64,000 nt of DNA from Eutreptiella sp. 'Long Island Sound 2002' (taxonomy: Eukaryota > Euglenozoa > Euglenophyceae > Eutreptiales > Eutreptiaceae), in the NCBI GenBank assembly GCA_964036045.1, contig OZ038380.1, positions 169,296,531 to 169,360,530 on the forward strand, in the 5' to 3' direction. Positions 58,101-62,735 of this stretch are shown in pieces (within the stretch, counting starts at the first letter, position 1; each line of letters opens with the position of its first letter). The notes below the pieces were generated by a model. The model made no database searches and was not told where the DNA came from. It saw only the letters and a program-made list of their open reading frames with translations. Position numbers and translations under genes: made by a program.

Positions 58101-60508
58101 ACTTCTGATTCTGCCCCCCGCTCTGAAGCGGTGGGGATCCCCGATACGGCAGGGGTGAGGTAGCCACTTTGCCCACTTGTGGGCCACTTCTGATTCTGCC
58201 CCGCGCTCTGAAGCGGTGGGGATCCCCGATACGGCAGGGGCGAGGTAGCCAATGGTGGCATGGGCAGTCCGTGATTCGTTGTGGAATGCGTCATGCGCCA
58301 GTCCACAACGCCGACAGGCGTTGGTTGAATCATGGGCGCGTAGCACTTTGGAACGCGCGTCCATTGATATGTCTTTTGCACCACCGTTGATTGTGGCGCA
58401 GATATATAATTCGCGTAATTTCCATTGGGTGCTCCGCTTGTTGCTGATTGCCCCTACCCGTGAATACCTTTGCCTTAAGTTTGACCCCCTCCTTGACAAG
58501 CCACACATTGTTGGGGCAAACAAGGAGGAGTTGGCTGTTGTGGATGAGCTTGCGGAGCGAGAAGGCATCCAACCACAACCGCGGAGGAAGTGGGCAACGT
58601 TTTTGGATGCTTTCGGTTCCCTTGCATTTGCAATTGCACCCCTGTATTCCACCTTCATCAGGCAGGATGATTTTGTCAGTTGCCATCCGGCATGTCTGTT
58701 GATGTTGCATTGTGCCTTGTCTAGACGTGTTGTCAAAGGCGATTTGCAAGTGCCACAGGATAGATTGTGGTTATTGCGTGAGATGGCACAAGCTACTTTG
58801 TACTACAGTGGTTCCAAGTTGGCCCCCTCACCCCGGACCCGGTCAATGCATTGGGAGGTGTCTCGGTTGTACCCCACGCCCAAATCTGCAGACCCCCCTG
58901 ACACATGCTTTTTTTGCGATGGCACACCCGCCATAGCGTGTCAGGAATGTAAGGTTCTTCATTGTACCTTCCATACCACTGTCTTGTGTCAGTCCGAGAT
59001 TTGTGTAGGATTGCGCCAATTCCGGGCGGCCCCCGTTGCTGCTGCTGCTGCTGCTGTTGTTGCTTTTGCTGCAGTTACTGCTGCCAATGCCACGCATGCC
59101 ACTCCTGGCAATGCCAATGCCACTGATGACACCCGTCCCGGTGTGTGGATCTGTCGGAAGTGGTATGCGTTGCCTCCTCAATACCCCCAAAATGCTGATG
59201 GTCAATTGGAAAATGACCAAGCATTTTGCAGACAGCTGCATCTGGAAAAGAAAGAAGATCTTTTTGAGAGATGCAAGCTGAATCCTACCCCGAGAGGCAA
59301 GCCTCACAAGAGAGAGACTAAGGCCGACTTGATCTTCAAGCGTGTCTTTTGTAACTACTTGTAAGTAGTTGGCCCCACCCTCCCTCCCTCCTCTGTGCAT
59401 GCATGCATACGATACTCAACCCTCTTTGGTGAAGTGGTTGTGTGATCCCTCCCTCCTCTGTGCATGCATGCAGACGGTACTCAACCCTCCTTGGTGAAGC
59501 GGTTGTGTGATATATATATATATATGATGGTTTGGCCCGGGTGGGGCGCCACTAACACAAGTGGCCGGGAATCGACTCGGGGGCCTTGTGCCCTTAAACA
59601 AAAGTACCACCTACCATCAAAGTGTGCAGTTTTTTGTGCATTTTTTTTCAAAAAAAAATTGTCTTTTTACTGAGTAAAAAAAAAAAAATTTTAAAAAAAA
59701 ATTTTTAAAAAATTTTTTTTACTCAGTTTTACCTCAAATCTACTCAGTTTTACCACATTTTACTCAGTTTTACCTCGTCTGGTACTCAGTTTTACCAAAT
59801 ACCCTACCCCGCCTCTCCCCGCCAGGCCCCGCCCCGCCCTGCCACGCCACACCTCCCCGCCCCGCATAGCCGCAGACAGGGTTGGCGTACGCTCGCCCCA
59901 GACAACACACACACTCCCCCAGGCCTTTGCTTAAGGGGAGGGGGGGGGTACCCAAGGTTCACACAACCCCTTGCCTCATGCCTTTGCTTGCCCCCCCACC
60001 CACCGGCAACCGCCCCTCCAACCGCCAGTAACTGCCCCCAACCGCTTTGTGAGTCACCTGCAACCGCCATTGCAACTGCCCCTGGGACCCCCTGAACCCC
60101 CCCCCCCTAATTAAGCAAAGGCCTGCACTCCCCCGAGAACTGACCCCGACAAGCAGGTTATTCAACGAACACGACATCGATCACAAGTCGCCCTGCACGG
60201 GAACCCACCCACTCTTCATGGAACCCCCCCCCCCCCCCCACGAACGCCCGGTGCTGAGTGCCTGGCGCTCTGGCCCCCCGCCCGCGCCCCGGCCCCCGCC
60301 CACGCCGCACCGTCTTGCCGCACAGCGCATCCGGTGGGAGAATCTCGTGAAGGGCAAGCACGTGATGAAGGCCTTCCTGCAGCATCTGGGGCAGGAGTCC
60401 CCGTCGGAGGCGCACAACGCAGGCGGCGAGTCGATGCAGAGCAATGGCGGGGGCAGCCCTCTCGGCGACTCGGGCAGTCGGATCGGGTCCAAGTCCGCTG
60501 AGTGGTGA
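22977..60508 (+). CDS. Gene 2: fused Dug3-Dug2-type glutathione degradation protein, 13 exons
   Basis: Exons are 22977-23378, 26139-26567, 27926-28179, 30497-30830, 33437-33718, 38280-38529, 40387-40661, 42290-42607, 45700-46014, 47618-47818, 50995-51405, 54798-55124 and 60326-60508. All phases match, giving 1326 residues. Residues 1-361 are a class II glutamine amidotransferase of the Dug3 type: nucleophile C2 right after Met, R99, N126-G127 and D156. Residues 380-815 carry WD40 blades (GHTKGVLTVAVDN; GHTGAVLDLAV; TIKVWD). Residues 825-1300 are M20-like: H901 and D903 in GHYDVVD, D935 in RGTTDNKG, H1046, E1232, H1262. Yeast Dug2 has WD40 plus M20, and Dug3 is the amidotransferase; together they cleave the gamma-glutamyl bond of glutathione in the cytosol. 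Q981 replaces the usual general-base Glu and N1013 a ligand Asp. The start was chosen because the Cys must follow Met. Fusion is strongly supported but needs a transcript. Confidence 0.93.
23446..23600. repeat. CTG repeat array 1 with GTTGTAGCC interruptions
   Basis: Blocks of CTG are separated by TTGTAGCCATTG and TTGTAGCCCTTG. In intron 1 of gene 2. A second, longer array of the same design is at 24580-24835. Confidence 0.93.
23930..24139 (+). pseudogene. Possible coding fragment, basic then Ser-rich C-terminus
   Basis: A + frame after CTTGCCCCAG reads SESEATTSGAERSRP, then SVGKRNKKRRDEAQRELQSK and a poly-Ser, acidic tail ending SEGELFKDL and TAA. It looks like the end of a nuclear protein but lies inside intron 1 of gene 2 and has no matching upstream exon. 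It may be a captured gene fragment, a transposon end, or chance. Confidence 0.3.
24580..24835. repeat. CTG repeat array 2 with GTTGTAGCC interruptions
   Basis: About 255 bp of CTG blocks separated by GTTGTAGCCATTG or TGTGGCCATTG. Sequence between arrays 1 and 2 is rich in C and G runs. Confidence 0.93.
24836..25700. other. Intron 1 sequence, nothing assigned
   Basis: Pyrimidine-rich and CA-rich intron DNA with C and G runs. No exon or known element was seen. Confidence 0.5.
25700..25925. repeat. CA-rich element followed by ACTC repeats
   Basis: CA tracts flank GTTGAACCTCGCAGTTTGAG, a motif repeated at 31208-31230 beside another CA tract. Ends in ACTC/ACTG units. Confidence 0.7.
25970..26112. 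repeat. (CCCT)n tract between 37-bp direct repeats
   Basis: CTGTCACTTACCCACTTGCA occurs before and after a 70-bp (CTCC)n tract. The second copy ends 27 bp before the exon 2 acceptor, so the polypyrimidine tract of intron 1 is part of this duplicated block. Confidence 0.9.
26139..26567 (+). CDS. Gene 2 exon 2: amidotransferase middle
   Basis: Acceptor CTTTCTGCAAAG, donor GTGCCC, 143 codons. FVKGTTDAELAFAVFLSKL and EASLLNFAVSDGDHFVATRF are Dug3-like; D156 is the conserved acidic residue. Confidence 0.95.
26735..26915. repeat. Degenerate GAGAYGGYGGGGGTT repeats, related to the 85-bp satellite
   Basis: CCTGAGACGGTCGGGGTT, CCTGAGATGGCGGGGGTT and GGCCACTTCTGATTCTG recall the satellite at 57849. 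Confidence 0.5.
27280..27338. repeat. Imperfect inverted repeat, 21/23-bp arms
   Basis: CCAGTGCC-CCCCAGAGGG faces CCCTCTGGGG-GGCACTGG across a 15-nt loop, in intron 2 of gene 2. Confidence 0.75.
27926..28179 (+). CDS. Gene 2 exon 3: amidotransferase C-terminus
   Basis: Acceptor TCTGGATCAG, phase 0 start (VPPNTMIVHTSDS). Ends in phase 2 within AG|G (Arg) at donor GTGTGC. No stop codon precedes the donor, which is the key evidence that the frame continues into the WD40 exons. Read-through without splicing would add about 25 residues and stop at 28243-28245. Confidence 0.9.
28190..28345. repeat. Direct repeat of about 150 bp, copy 1
   Basis: Starts about 12 bp after exon 3. GGGGGTCTGCTTGATTGCAC and CATCTCCGACTGAATC are repeated at 28770-28930. 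Two copies about 580 bp apart lie in the same intron. Confidence 0.9.
28455..28496. repeat. Perfect 18-bp hairpin
   Basis: Arms GCCACGCAGACACCCCTC and GAGGGGTGTCTGCGTGGC with a 6-nt loop, located between the two 150-bp direct repeats in intron 3. Confidence 0.92.
28770..28930. repeat. Direct repeat of about 150 bp, copy 2
   Basis: About 95 percent like 28190-28345 by eye. Confidence 0.9.
28931..29937. other. Intron 3 sequence, nothing assigned
   Basis: Non-repetitive intron DNA, less GC-rich than average. Overlapping open frames at 29435-29900 on both strands look complex but have no recognised motif. Confidence 0.45.
29938..30100 (-). repeat. Interspersed repeat family B, partial inverted copy
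   Basis: Reverse complement of the 3' part of family B. It begins with a C run and CTGTGTGACATTCCG. Confidence 0.85.
30112..30440. repeat. Family C related block with two end motifs
   Basis: GCCCTTGTCCAAGCTACAGC at 30116 and GCCTTGTCCAGGGTACAGC at 30378 each lead into a GGGACCGTATnAATTTGG motif. 63700-63780 carries the same block. Confidence 0.75.
30497..30830 (+). CDS. Gene 2 exon 4: linker and first WD40 blade
   Basis: Acceptor ATCACCGCAG. The phase-2 codon is completed as AGG, then YSMNDAEPLTSTRS. LTGHTKGVLTVAVDN and FTGSLDGTIRVWG are a typical WD40 repeat. Donor GTGCAG, phase 0. Confidence 0.92.
31146..31200. repeat. (CA)n microsatellite
   Basis: CA dinucleotides with a few GA interruptions, in intron 4 of gene 2. 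Confidence 0.95.
31386..33060. other. Intron 4 sequence, nothing assigned
   Basis: Includes a purine-rich stretch at 32310-32430 and short CA tracts. No exon or known element was seen. Confidence 0.5.
33062..33155. repeat. Short degenerate tandem repeat of about 10-12 bp
   Basis: GATGGGACC and related units (GATTGGACC, AATTGCACC) repeat about eight times. Confidence 0.8.
33437..33718 (+). CDS. Gene 2 exon 5: WD40
   Basis: Acceptor CGATCTTCAG, donor GTGTGA, 94 codons. Contains WLFAICAGGCMQIWNYADG and YLYCGGLDTRLHYV. Confidence 0.92.
33820..36840. repeat. 3-kb tandem island of an AT-richer element with CCCTAA edges
   Basis: Left edge has TAACCCTAACCCTAACC then ACCGAGCTGGTGG at 33854. The internal junction near 35640-35683 has CCACCAGCTCGGTGACCCTAA then ACCGAGCTGGTGG. 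The right edge at 36813 has CCACCAGCTCGGTGACCCTAA-CCCTAACC. Two units of about 1.8 and 1.2 kb are therefore arranged head to tail with inverted 13-bp ends. A block with GCGAATCCCGTTCCCGGCC appears at about 34625, 35403 and 36545. Fills much of intron 5. Confidence 0.85.
37515..37650 (-). repeat. Interspersed repeat family D, copy 3 (inverted)
   Basis: Reads ACAGTAACCGCCCCCAACCG then CCAACCGCCTGCCTAACCGC, the reverse complement of copies 1 and 2. Confidence 0.85.
37655..37735 (+). repeat. Interspersed repeat family E, copy 2
   Basis: GATCCGGTCCGTCTGACCGA and ACGAGGCACACGTAAGTC match 17180-17260. Confidence 0.75.
38280..38529 (+). CDS. Gene 2 exon 6: WD40
   Basis: Acceptor CGCATTCCCAG. GWCSVPAHCGFVYAMAIMSV through SNTLLLTAA, phase 1 end. 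Without this exon the phases of exons 5 and 7 do not fit. It includes a likely loop insertion, RLAQQRQHCDNAASTS. Confidence 0.9.
38617..38835 (+). repeat. Interspersed repeat family F, copy 1
   Basis: GGGGGCGCACCGTGCGCTG, GAATGGATCATGCACGCTTC and TTCCCGGGATAAACAGCGTA recur in the same order at 53100-53310, roughly 90 percent identical by eye. Confidence 0.9.
38918..39055 (+). repeat. Interspersed repeat family G, copy 1
   Basis: ACATGTCACTGAAGAGCTTT, GACTTTTGCTTTGCAC and CACACGCATCCGTATCCCA recur at 60705-60840; a diverged copy is at 56945-57052. Confidence 0.85.
39056..40386. other. Remainder of intron 6
   Basis: G runs and a short palindrome around GCGGTTAACCGTCAACCGCC at 39413. No exon or known element was seen. 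Confidence 0.5.
40387..40661 (+). CDS. Gene 2 exon 7: WD40
   Basis: Acceptor CCTTCATCAG completes Gly, then DGLIKGWTLNEDG. Contains YRGHTGAVLDLAVG and SASTDRTIKVWDIVG. Donor GTCCCT, phase 0. Confidence 0.93.
41043..41341 (+). pseudogene. hAT-type transposase C-terminal fragment
   Basis: An open + frame of about 100 codons, AT-richer than the host gene, ends in TAA at 41339-41341. TLCIPHTSCDVERSFSMWKN followed by a run of basic and helical residues (RSEKQYNMQHALHKAYV) fits the hAT dimerisation domain (PF05699), whose signature is P-x-TS-x-x-ERxFS. The DDE core upstream is absent, so this is a truncated copy in intron 7 of gene 2, same strand as the host. Confidence 0.7.
41460..41578. repeat. 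Tandem CGTTTTGCAC/CCATTTTGCAC units
   Basis: About eleven 10- to 11-bp units, in intron 7. Confidence 0.9.
41884..42190. repeat. Interspersed repeat family A, copy 2
   Basis: TTTTGTTAAGGACCGCCCTT, CCAACCGC units, then TTCAACACTGTTTCT and GACCATGAAGCAGAGAGC. Ends about 100 bp before exon 8. Confidence 0.85.
42290..42607 (+). CDS. Gene 2 exon 8: last WD40 blade and start of M20 region
   Basis: Acceptor GCTCCCGCAG. EGLIRLWDLGSIEHV closes the propeller. SLLSAFISFKSISQ is the start typical of Dug2-type M20 domains. Donor GTGTCC, phase 0. Confidence 0.93.
42632..44212. mobile_element. Non-autonomous terminal-inverted-repeat element with a 40-bp internal array
   Basis: Starts GGGTCTGTGGTAAAACTTA. 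Its right end, reversed, reads GGCATTTGATAATACTTAGC, matching the ends of the element at 57662-59804. CCCCTCTC flanks both sides (42624-42631 and 44213-44220), a possible 8-bp target duplication, though the region is CT-rich. The left part shares CAAAAGTACC and ACCATCGAAGTGTG with that element. No ORF. Lies in intron 8. Confidence 0.7.
42765..44185. repeat. 40-bp minisatellite, about 35 units
   Basis: The unit is two 20-bp halves: AAGTTTTACCCTATCTTACT and AAGTTTTACCTCGTTCCTTC. It resembles the few AGTTTTACCTC subterminal copies in the element at 57662-59804, so it is probably an expansion of a transposon end. Confidence 0.97.
44213..45699. other. Remainder of intron 8
   Basis: No supported gene. 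Contains a tRNA-like B-box segment (44870-44935, minus), G and C runs, and an AT-rich patch at 45300-45400. Confidence 0.5.
44870..44935 (-). other. tRNA-like fragment, perfect T-arm only
   Basis: The minus strand reads CCGGG-TTCGAAT-CCCGG, a perfect 5-bp T stem with a 7-nt loop, preceded by GAGTTGGGCAC. Acceptor strands do not pair, so this is a tRNA-derived repeat rather than a working tRNA. Confidence 0.4.
45700..46014 (+). CDS. Gene 2 exon 9: M20 catalytic core, first metal motifs
   Basis: Acceptor CTCTCTTCAG. YGHYDVVDV (H901 ligand, D903) and YGRGTTDNKGP (D935 bridging ligand) are standard M20 motifs. Donor GTATGC, phase 0. Confidence 0.95.
46062..46457. mobile_element. hAT-type MITE with exact 8-bp target duplication
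   Basis: Left end CAGACTTTCAGTTAATGCG and right end CGCATTAACTGAAACTCTG are inverted repeats with one mismatch in 19. GACCCCCC flanks both sides (46054-46061 and 46458-46465). The CAG start and 8-bp duplication are typical of the hAT superfamily. The 396-bp interior has no ORF of note and itself has mirrored GTGAATCCCACA motifs. Sits 47 bp after exon 9 in intron 9. Confidence 0.88.
46730..46797 (+). repeat. Interspersed repeat family H, copy 1
   Basis: GCGAGAGGCCAATAGGCGCC, then AGGCCTTGTGCCACA and a C run. Further copies at 49668-49742, 52648-52737 and 52978-53046. Confidence 0.82.
46855..47030. repeat. Interspersed repeat family I, copy 2
   Basis: ACCAGACATGCCACGAGC, ATCCAGAACTCAGTAAGAA and GGCTCAGTAGG match 19235-19435. 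Confidence 0.7.
47345..47575. repeat. AAAATTTTCC/GGAAAATTTT self-complementary region
   Basis: GGAAATTTT-type motifs on the left and TTTTCCAGAAAATTT-type motifs on the right can fold on each other many ways. AT-rich island ending about 40 bp before the exon 10 acceptor. Confidence 0.85.
47618..47818 (+). CDS. Gene 2 exon 10: M20 core with altered catalytic residues
   Basis: Acceptor GCCGCTGCAG. HEGAQETDSAGLKE aligns to the EGxEE-GS motif of M20 enzymes, with Q981 where the first of the two Glu is expected. CISNTYWLGEK has N1013 at the position of a ligand Asp in carnosinase-like enzymes. Donor GTTGTT. Confidence 0.92.
47853..48204 (+). repeat. Interspersed repeat family B, copy 2
   Basis: Starts 34 bp after exon 10 and ends in GGAATGTCACAC plus a G run. 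Confidence 0.88.
48205..50604. other. Intron 10, mostly unassigned
   Basis: C and G runs, repeated GGGGGCCATAGGAGGAGG units at 48595-48665, family H at 49668-49742, and a segment at 48990-49060 related to 22105-22150 (TTTGGAGGTGG then CCTGACGACC). No exon was seen. Confidence 0.5.
49668..49742 (+). repeat. Interspersed repeat family H, copy 2
   Basis: GGGCGAGAGGCCAATAGGCG, then AAGGCCTTGTGCTA and a C run. Confidence 0.8.
50607..50675. repeat. Family C mini-element, inverted relative to 20882-20949
   Basis: Ends CCCTTGTCCAAGCAAC and GTTGCTTGGACAAGG, followed by a G run. Upstream similarity extends to about 50455. Confidence 0.82.
50995..51405 (+). CDS. Gene 2 exon 11: M20 dimerisation (lid) region
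   Basis: Acceptor TGCGCGCAG. PCLVYGLRGLCQLTLEVSG and HDLHSGIDGG (H1046) match the inserted M20 subdomain. It ends LIPSK at donor GTGAGC, 137 codons. Confidence 0.94.
52648..52737 (+). repeat. Interspersed repeat family H, copy 3
   Basis: AGCAGAAGGTTCAAGGGCGA, then AAGGCCTTGTGCCAA and a C run. Confidence 0.82.
52978..53046 (+). repeat. Interspersed repeat family H, copy 4 (shortened)
   Basis: AGCCAATAGGTCTGCCACAG, then AAGGCCTTGTGCCAAA and a C run. Confidence 0.75.
53100..53310 (+). repeat. Interspersed repeat family F, copy 2
   Basis: Matches 38617-38835 over its whole length, including TTCCCGGGATAAACAGCGTA. Confidence 0.9.
53780..54330 (-). pseudogene. Possible transposon-derived coding segment
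   Basis: AT-richer than the flanks. A minus-strand frame runs through it with an acidic, Ser-rich part (DDDDEPESLPEWETLDKLSG) and a basic part (CHVVGRKQRKF). The + frame at 53921-54139 also reads acidic and Ser-rich. Strand and identity are uncertain. Confidence 0.3.
54626..54700 (+). other. tRNA-derived repeat (A- and B-box like)
   Basis: GTAGCTCAGTTGGTTA matches a tRNA A box and D loop. GGTTCAGATTCC resembles a B box with one extra base. TGTGCC and GGCACA form an anticodon-like stem. Acceptor strands pair poorly, so this is a SINE-like remnant and not a functional tRNA. Confidence 0.45.
54798..55124 (+). CDS. Gene 2 exon 12: M20 C-terminal catalytic part
   Basis: Acceptor CCCTCCGCAG. Contains YIQEGGTFNN (E1232) and DRAHLSNE (H1262, last metal ligand). 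Donor GTGTGC, phase 0. Confidence 0.94.
55188..55440. repeat. Interspersed repeat family A, copy 3
   Basis: T run, GAGGACAGCCC, CCAACCGC units, TTCAACACTGCTTCT and GACCATGAAGCAGAGAGC. About 60 bp after exon 12. Confidence 0.85.
56172..56598 (+). repeat. Interspersed repeat family B, copy 3
   Basis: Full-length match to 16545-16970, ending in GGAATGTCACACAG plus a G run. Confidence 0.9.
57226..57283. repeat. 25-bp inverted repeat with one mismatch
   Basis: Arms at 57226-57250 and 57259-57283 enclose an 8-nt loop. Built from AATTTCGCG and CGCGAAATT motifs. Confidence 0.92.
57849..58250. repeat. 85-bp satellite, about 5 units
   Basis: TCTGATT recurs at 57849, 57934, 58019, 58104 and 58189. 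The unit carries CTCTGAAGCGGTGGGGATCC and ACTTTGCCCACTTGTGGGCC. Degenerate copies at 13545-13670 and perhaps 26735-26915. Confidence 0.96.
58252..59364 (+). CDS. Transposon ORF, 370 codons, Cys-rich motif
   Basis: ATG at 58252, stop TAA at 59362-59364, with codon use more A/T-rich than gene 2. Lies entirely inside the inverted-repeat element. The middle part is helical and hydrophobic. Around residues 222-243, CFFCDGTPAIACQECKVLHC and further Cys and His could bind zinc. An Ala/Thr-rich low-complexity stretch (GCT repeats, 59035-59080) follows, then a basic C-terminus. The Cys cluster recalls those attached to some transposases, but I see no complete DDE core. I read it as a transposase fragment or accessory protein of the element, in the same direction as the host gene. 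Confidence 0.55.
   Translation: MVAWAVRDSLWNASCASPQRRQALVESWARSTLERASIDMSFAPPLIVAQIYNSRNFHWVLRLLLIAPTREYLCLKFDPLLDKPHIVGANKEELAVVDELAEREGIQPQPRRKWATFLDAFGSLAFAIAPLYSTFIRQDDFVSCHPACLLMLHCALSRRVVKGDLQVPQDRLWLLREMAQATLYYSGSKLAPSPRTRSMHWEVSRLYPTPKSADPPDTCFFCDGTPAIACQECKVLHCTFHTTVLCQSEICVGLRQFRAAPVAAAAAAVVAFAAVTAANATHATPGNANATDDTRPGVWICRKWYALPPQYPQNADGQLENDQAFCRQLHLEKKEDLFERCKLNPTPRGKPHKRETKADLIFKRVFCNYL
59383..59512. repeat. Direct duplication of about 65 bp, then (TA)n
   Basis: CCTCCTCTGTGCATGCATGC and GGTTGTGTGA occur twice in tandem. The second copy runs into TATATATATATA. Confidence 0.92.
60326..60508 (+). CDS. Gene 2 exon 13, terminal
   Basis: Acceptor TGCCGCACAG. RIRWENLVKGKHVMKAFLQH continues the NE-x-LR motif of the family. 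A Ser/Gly-rich tail then ends at TGA 60506-60508. Confidence 0.9.
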   Translation, partial: RIRWENLVKGKHVMKAFLQHLGQESPSEAHNAGGESMQSNGGGSPLGDSGSRIGSKSAEW

Positions 60509-60704
60509 CCCGTCCCGAGGGGGGGGTGGGGGTATTTGGGTGGACAGTCCACGGGTGGACTGGGGTGTCCACCAGAGGAGGGGGGCTACTGCTGTTTGAC
60601 GTTTGAAGCAATGTCTGGACGGTCCGCGGCAAGTTCTGCCTACGACCGTCGATCAGATTGACTGATTGTAGGACTTTGGGTGTAGTGAACACCTGTGGAC
60701 TCCA

Positions 60705-60840
60705 TGCCATCTTGTTTGCTACAGCGAAAGGCGCCTATGACATGTCACTGAAGATCTTTTTTCTTCGACTTTTGCTTTGCACCTCTGCTTTGTGCTGAAC
60801 AGTACCGGCCGTGCACACGCATCTGTATCCCATAGAGCGG
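60705..60840 (+). repeat. Interspersed repeat family G, copy 2
   Basis: ACATGTCACTGAAGATCTTT, GACTTTTGCTTTGCAC and GCACACGCATCTGTATCCCA, followed by a G run. Confidence 0.85.
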
Positions 60841-62619
60841 GGGGGGGGGGGGTGCTGTTCGTTTCGTGACCTTTCGTTTGGGGTCGTTTGGAGTGCGGTG
60901 GGGCGCCAGTGAGCGCCATCCGCGAAAGGCAGATGCCTTTCAGTGCGCGGCCGCTGATGAGTCGTGGTGGGTTCGGAGTAGGCAAAGTGTATTCCGGGGG
61001 CCGGTCAGTGCAGCAGTAGATCGAAGTGGAGCCTGGTTCGGCGTGGGGGGTCCTGAACGGCGATGTTCGGGCGGCTGCTGGTTTCTGCGGCCGATGCTGA
61101 TGGCGAACAACGCCCTGAGTTCGTCCACATCTTGACCCCCCCACCGGGCCCTCTAACCCGCCCTGCCCTTACCACACCGCACCGCATTGGCCAGTGGCTG
61201 GAAACCCGCCGGGCAGCCCCCGCCACCCACTCGCCGGCTGTTGCCCTCCACAGGCTGCGGCAGGATAGCGTGCCCTCTGAAACAGCAGGAGGCTGTGTAG
61301 GATCCCTGTCCCCCCCACTGCCGCCTTCTCTAGCACTTGTACAGTCTCCCTTCTGCCGATGTCCTTTGACCAAGTTTGGGGGGGGGGCTACAGTACCGGG
61401 ACGCGATGCCCCCCCCCCTCCCCCCCCCCGCCAACGGAGAGGCCATTCGGGTGTGGTGCCCTCTGGGCCCCCTCGTCTACGCGGGCTGTAGCGCCGCAGC
61501 CAGTGCAGCCAGCACCGGTGGCACCCAGGGCAGGGAAGCACTCTTTGCGCCCTGGTGCCCCTCCACCTGCCCGCGGTACGCCCTCGGCCGTGGGGAGCCG
61601 GACCCAGCCCGCGTGGCAGCACCACCTGTGCCTAAGGCAGTCAAGGAGTGCGGGTCTGACCCCAGTCGTGCCACGTACCACCGCCTTCCCGTGCCAACAG
61701 GCAGTCGTGGAGTGGTTGGGTAGCATGTCCTAGTGACGTGGAGGTTGCGAGCCCAGGCCCACATCTCCCCCGGCGGGCTCAGAGTCAGGCTCTCCAGCCT
61801 CCCTGCCGGGGCCTGGAGCACCAGGCACACACTTCCCCGCACCATGTGCGCCAACGCCGAACAACAATGGAGCAAGCAGGTGTGCCACAGCCCCCCCCCC
61901 CCCCCTCCACAAACACACAAGGGCACATACACACAGGCACGGCGGCATCTCCCGCCCGCGAGCGCCACCGCGGGGTCTGGGGGCGGTCAGCAGTCCGGTA
62001 GGCCTTGTGACCGGACACCCTGGTACAGCCGCCCGGTCGGGTCCGGCAGGGAAGGCGGCGCGGACCGTGGGTAGGCGACCAGGTGAGGCCTTCACCCAAC
62101 CCAACCCAACCCCCCCCCCGCCCAGGGTGGCCTGCGGCCACACTTAGTTGCCGCCTAGGGACGCTTAGGTATCCGCCTGAGGAGTCCACCAGCTCGAGAG
62201 TGGGTGTGCGCGACAGTTCCGCCGTTTGGGGGGGGGGGTAGTCGCGGAGCGCACTCGAGGGCGGTGAGCCTCGAATATTATTTTGTAACAATCATTTATT
62301 CTGCGACCAAAATGTTCCCAGAATTTGGTTTCGATCCCCGTCCCCTACCCCTACGCTGACCCGTTTTGCGTGGTGCTGATGTGCTTTGCCCATTGCCGGC
62401 CCACCGCCGGGCAGTAGCCGCGTGTGCCGTGGTGATCGCGGCCCCGGGGACCGCCCGGCCTGGGGCGACTGCCGGCGGTCGTCCACTGTGTTCACCCCCG
62501 GCCGTCGTGTACGCCACGGTGCCCCCCTTGGGGGACGGCCAGCGGCGGACGCGCCGCAAGCCCCGCCCCCGACGGCCGGGCCCACCCCGCTTCCCGAAGA
62601 CCAGGGGCCAGCCACCGTC

Positions 62620-62735
62620 CCCCTTACGGCAAGTGCCGGCCTCAATGGCGTTTGTAACCGACAGTAACCGCCCCCAACCGCTTTGGCAACCTCCTCCAAC
62701 CGCCTGCCTAACCGCCTCTGAGGCCCAATAAATCC
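62620..62735 (-). repeat. Interspersed repeat family D, copy 4 (inverted)
   Basis: ACAGTAACCGCCCCCAACCG then AACCGCCTGCCTAACCGCCT, as at 37515. Confidence 0.85.

Larger units (their letters stand above)
57662..59804 (+). mobile_element. 2.1-kb terminal-inverted-repeat transposon with internal ORF and satellite
   Basis: Left end GGGTCCGTGGTAAAACTGAG and right end CTCAGTTTTACCAAATACCC are inverted repeats. TACCCCGCC flanks both sides (57653-57661 and 59805-59813), a 9-bp (or 8-bp) target duplication. Inside, in order: AT-rich palindromes built on ACTCAGTTT, an 85-bp satellite, a 370-codon ORF, a short duplication, a tRNA-like piece and four AGTTTTACC subterminal copies. An 8- to 9-bp duplication would fit hAT, KDZ or MULE elements. 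The superfamily is not settled. Sits in intron 12 of gene 2. Confidence 0.8.

Noticed and set aside
57849-58250. CRISPR-like array
   Set aside because: Units are directly adjacent with no unique spacers, inside a eukaryotic transposon; it is a satellite.
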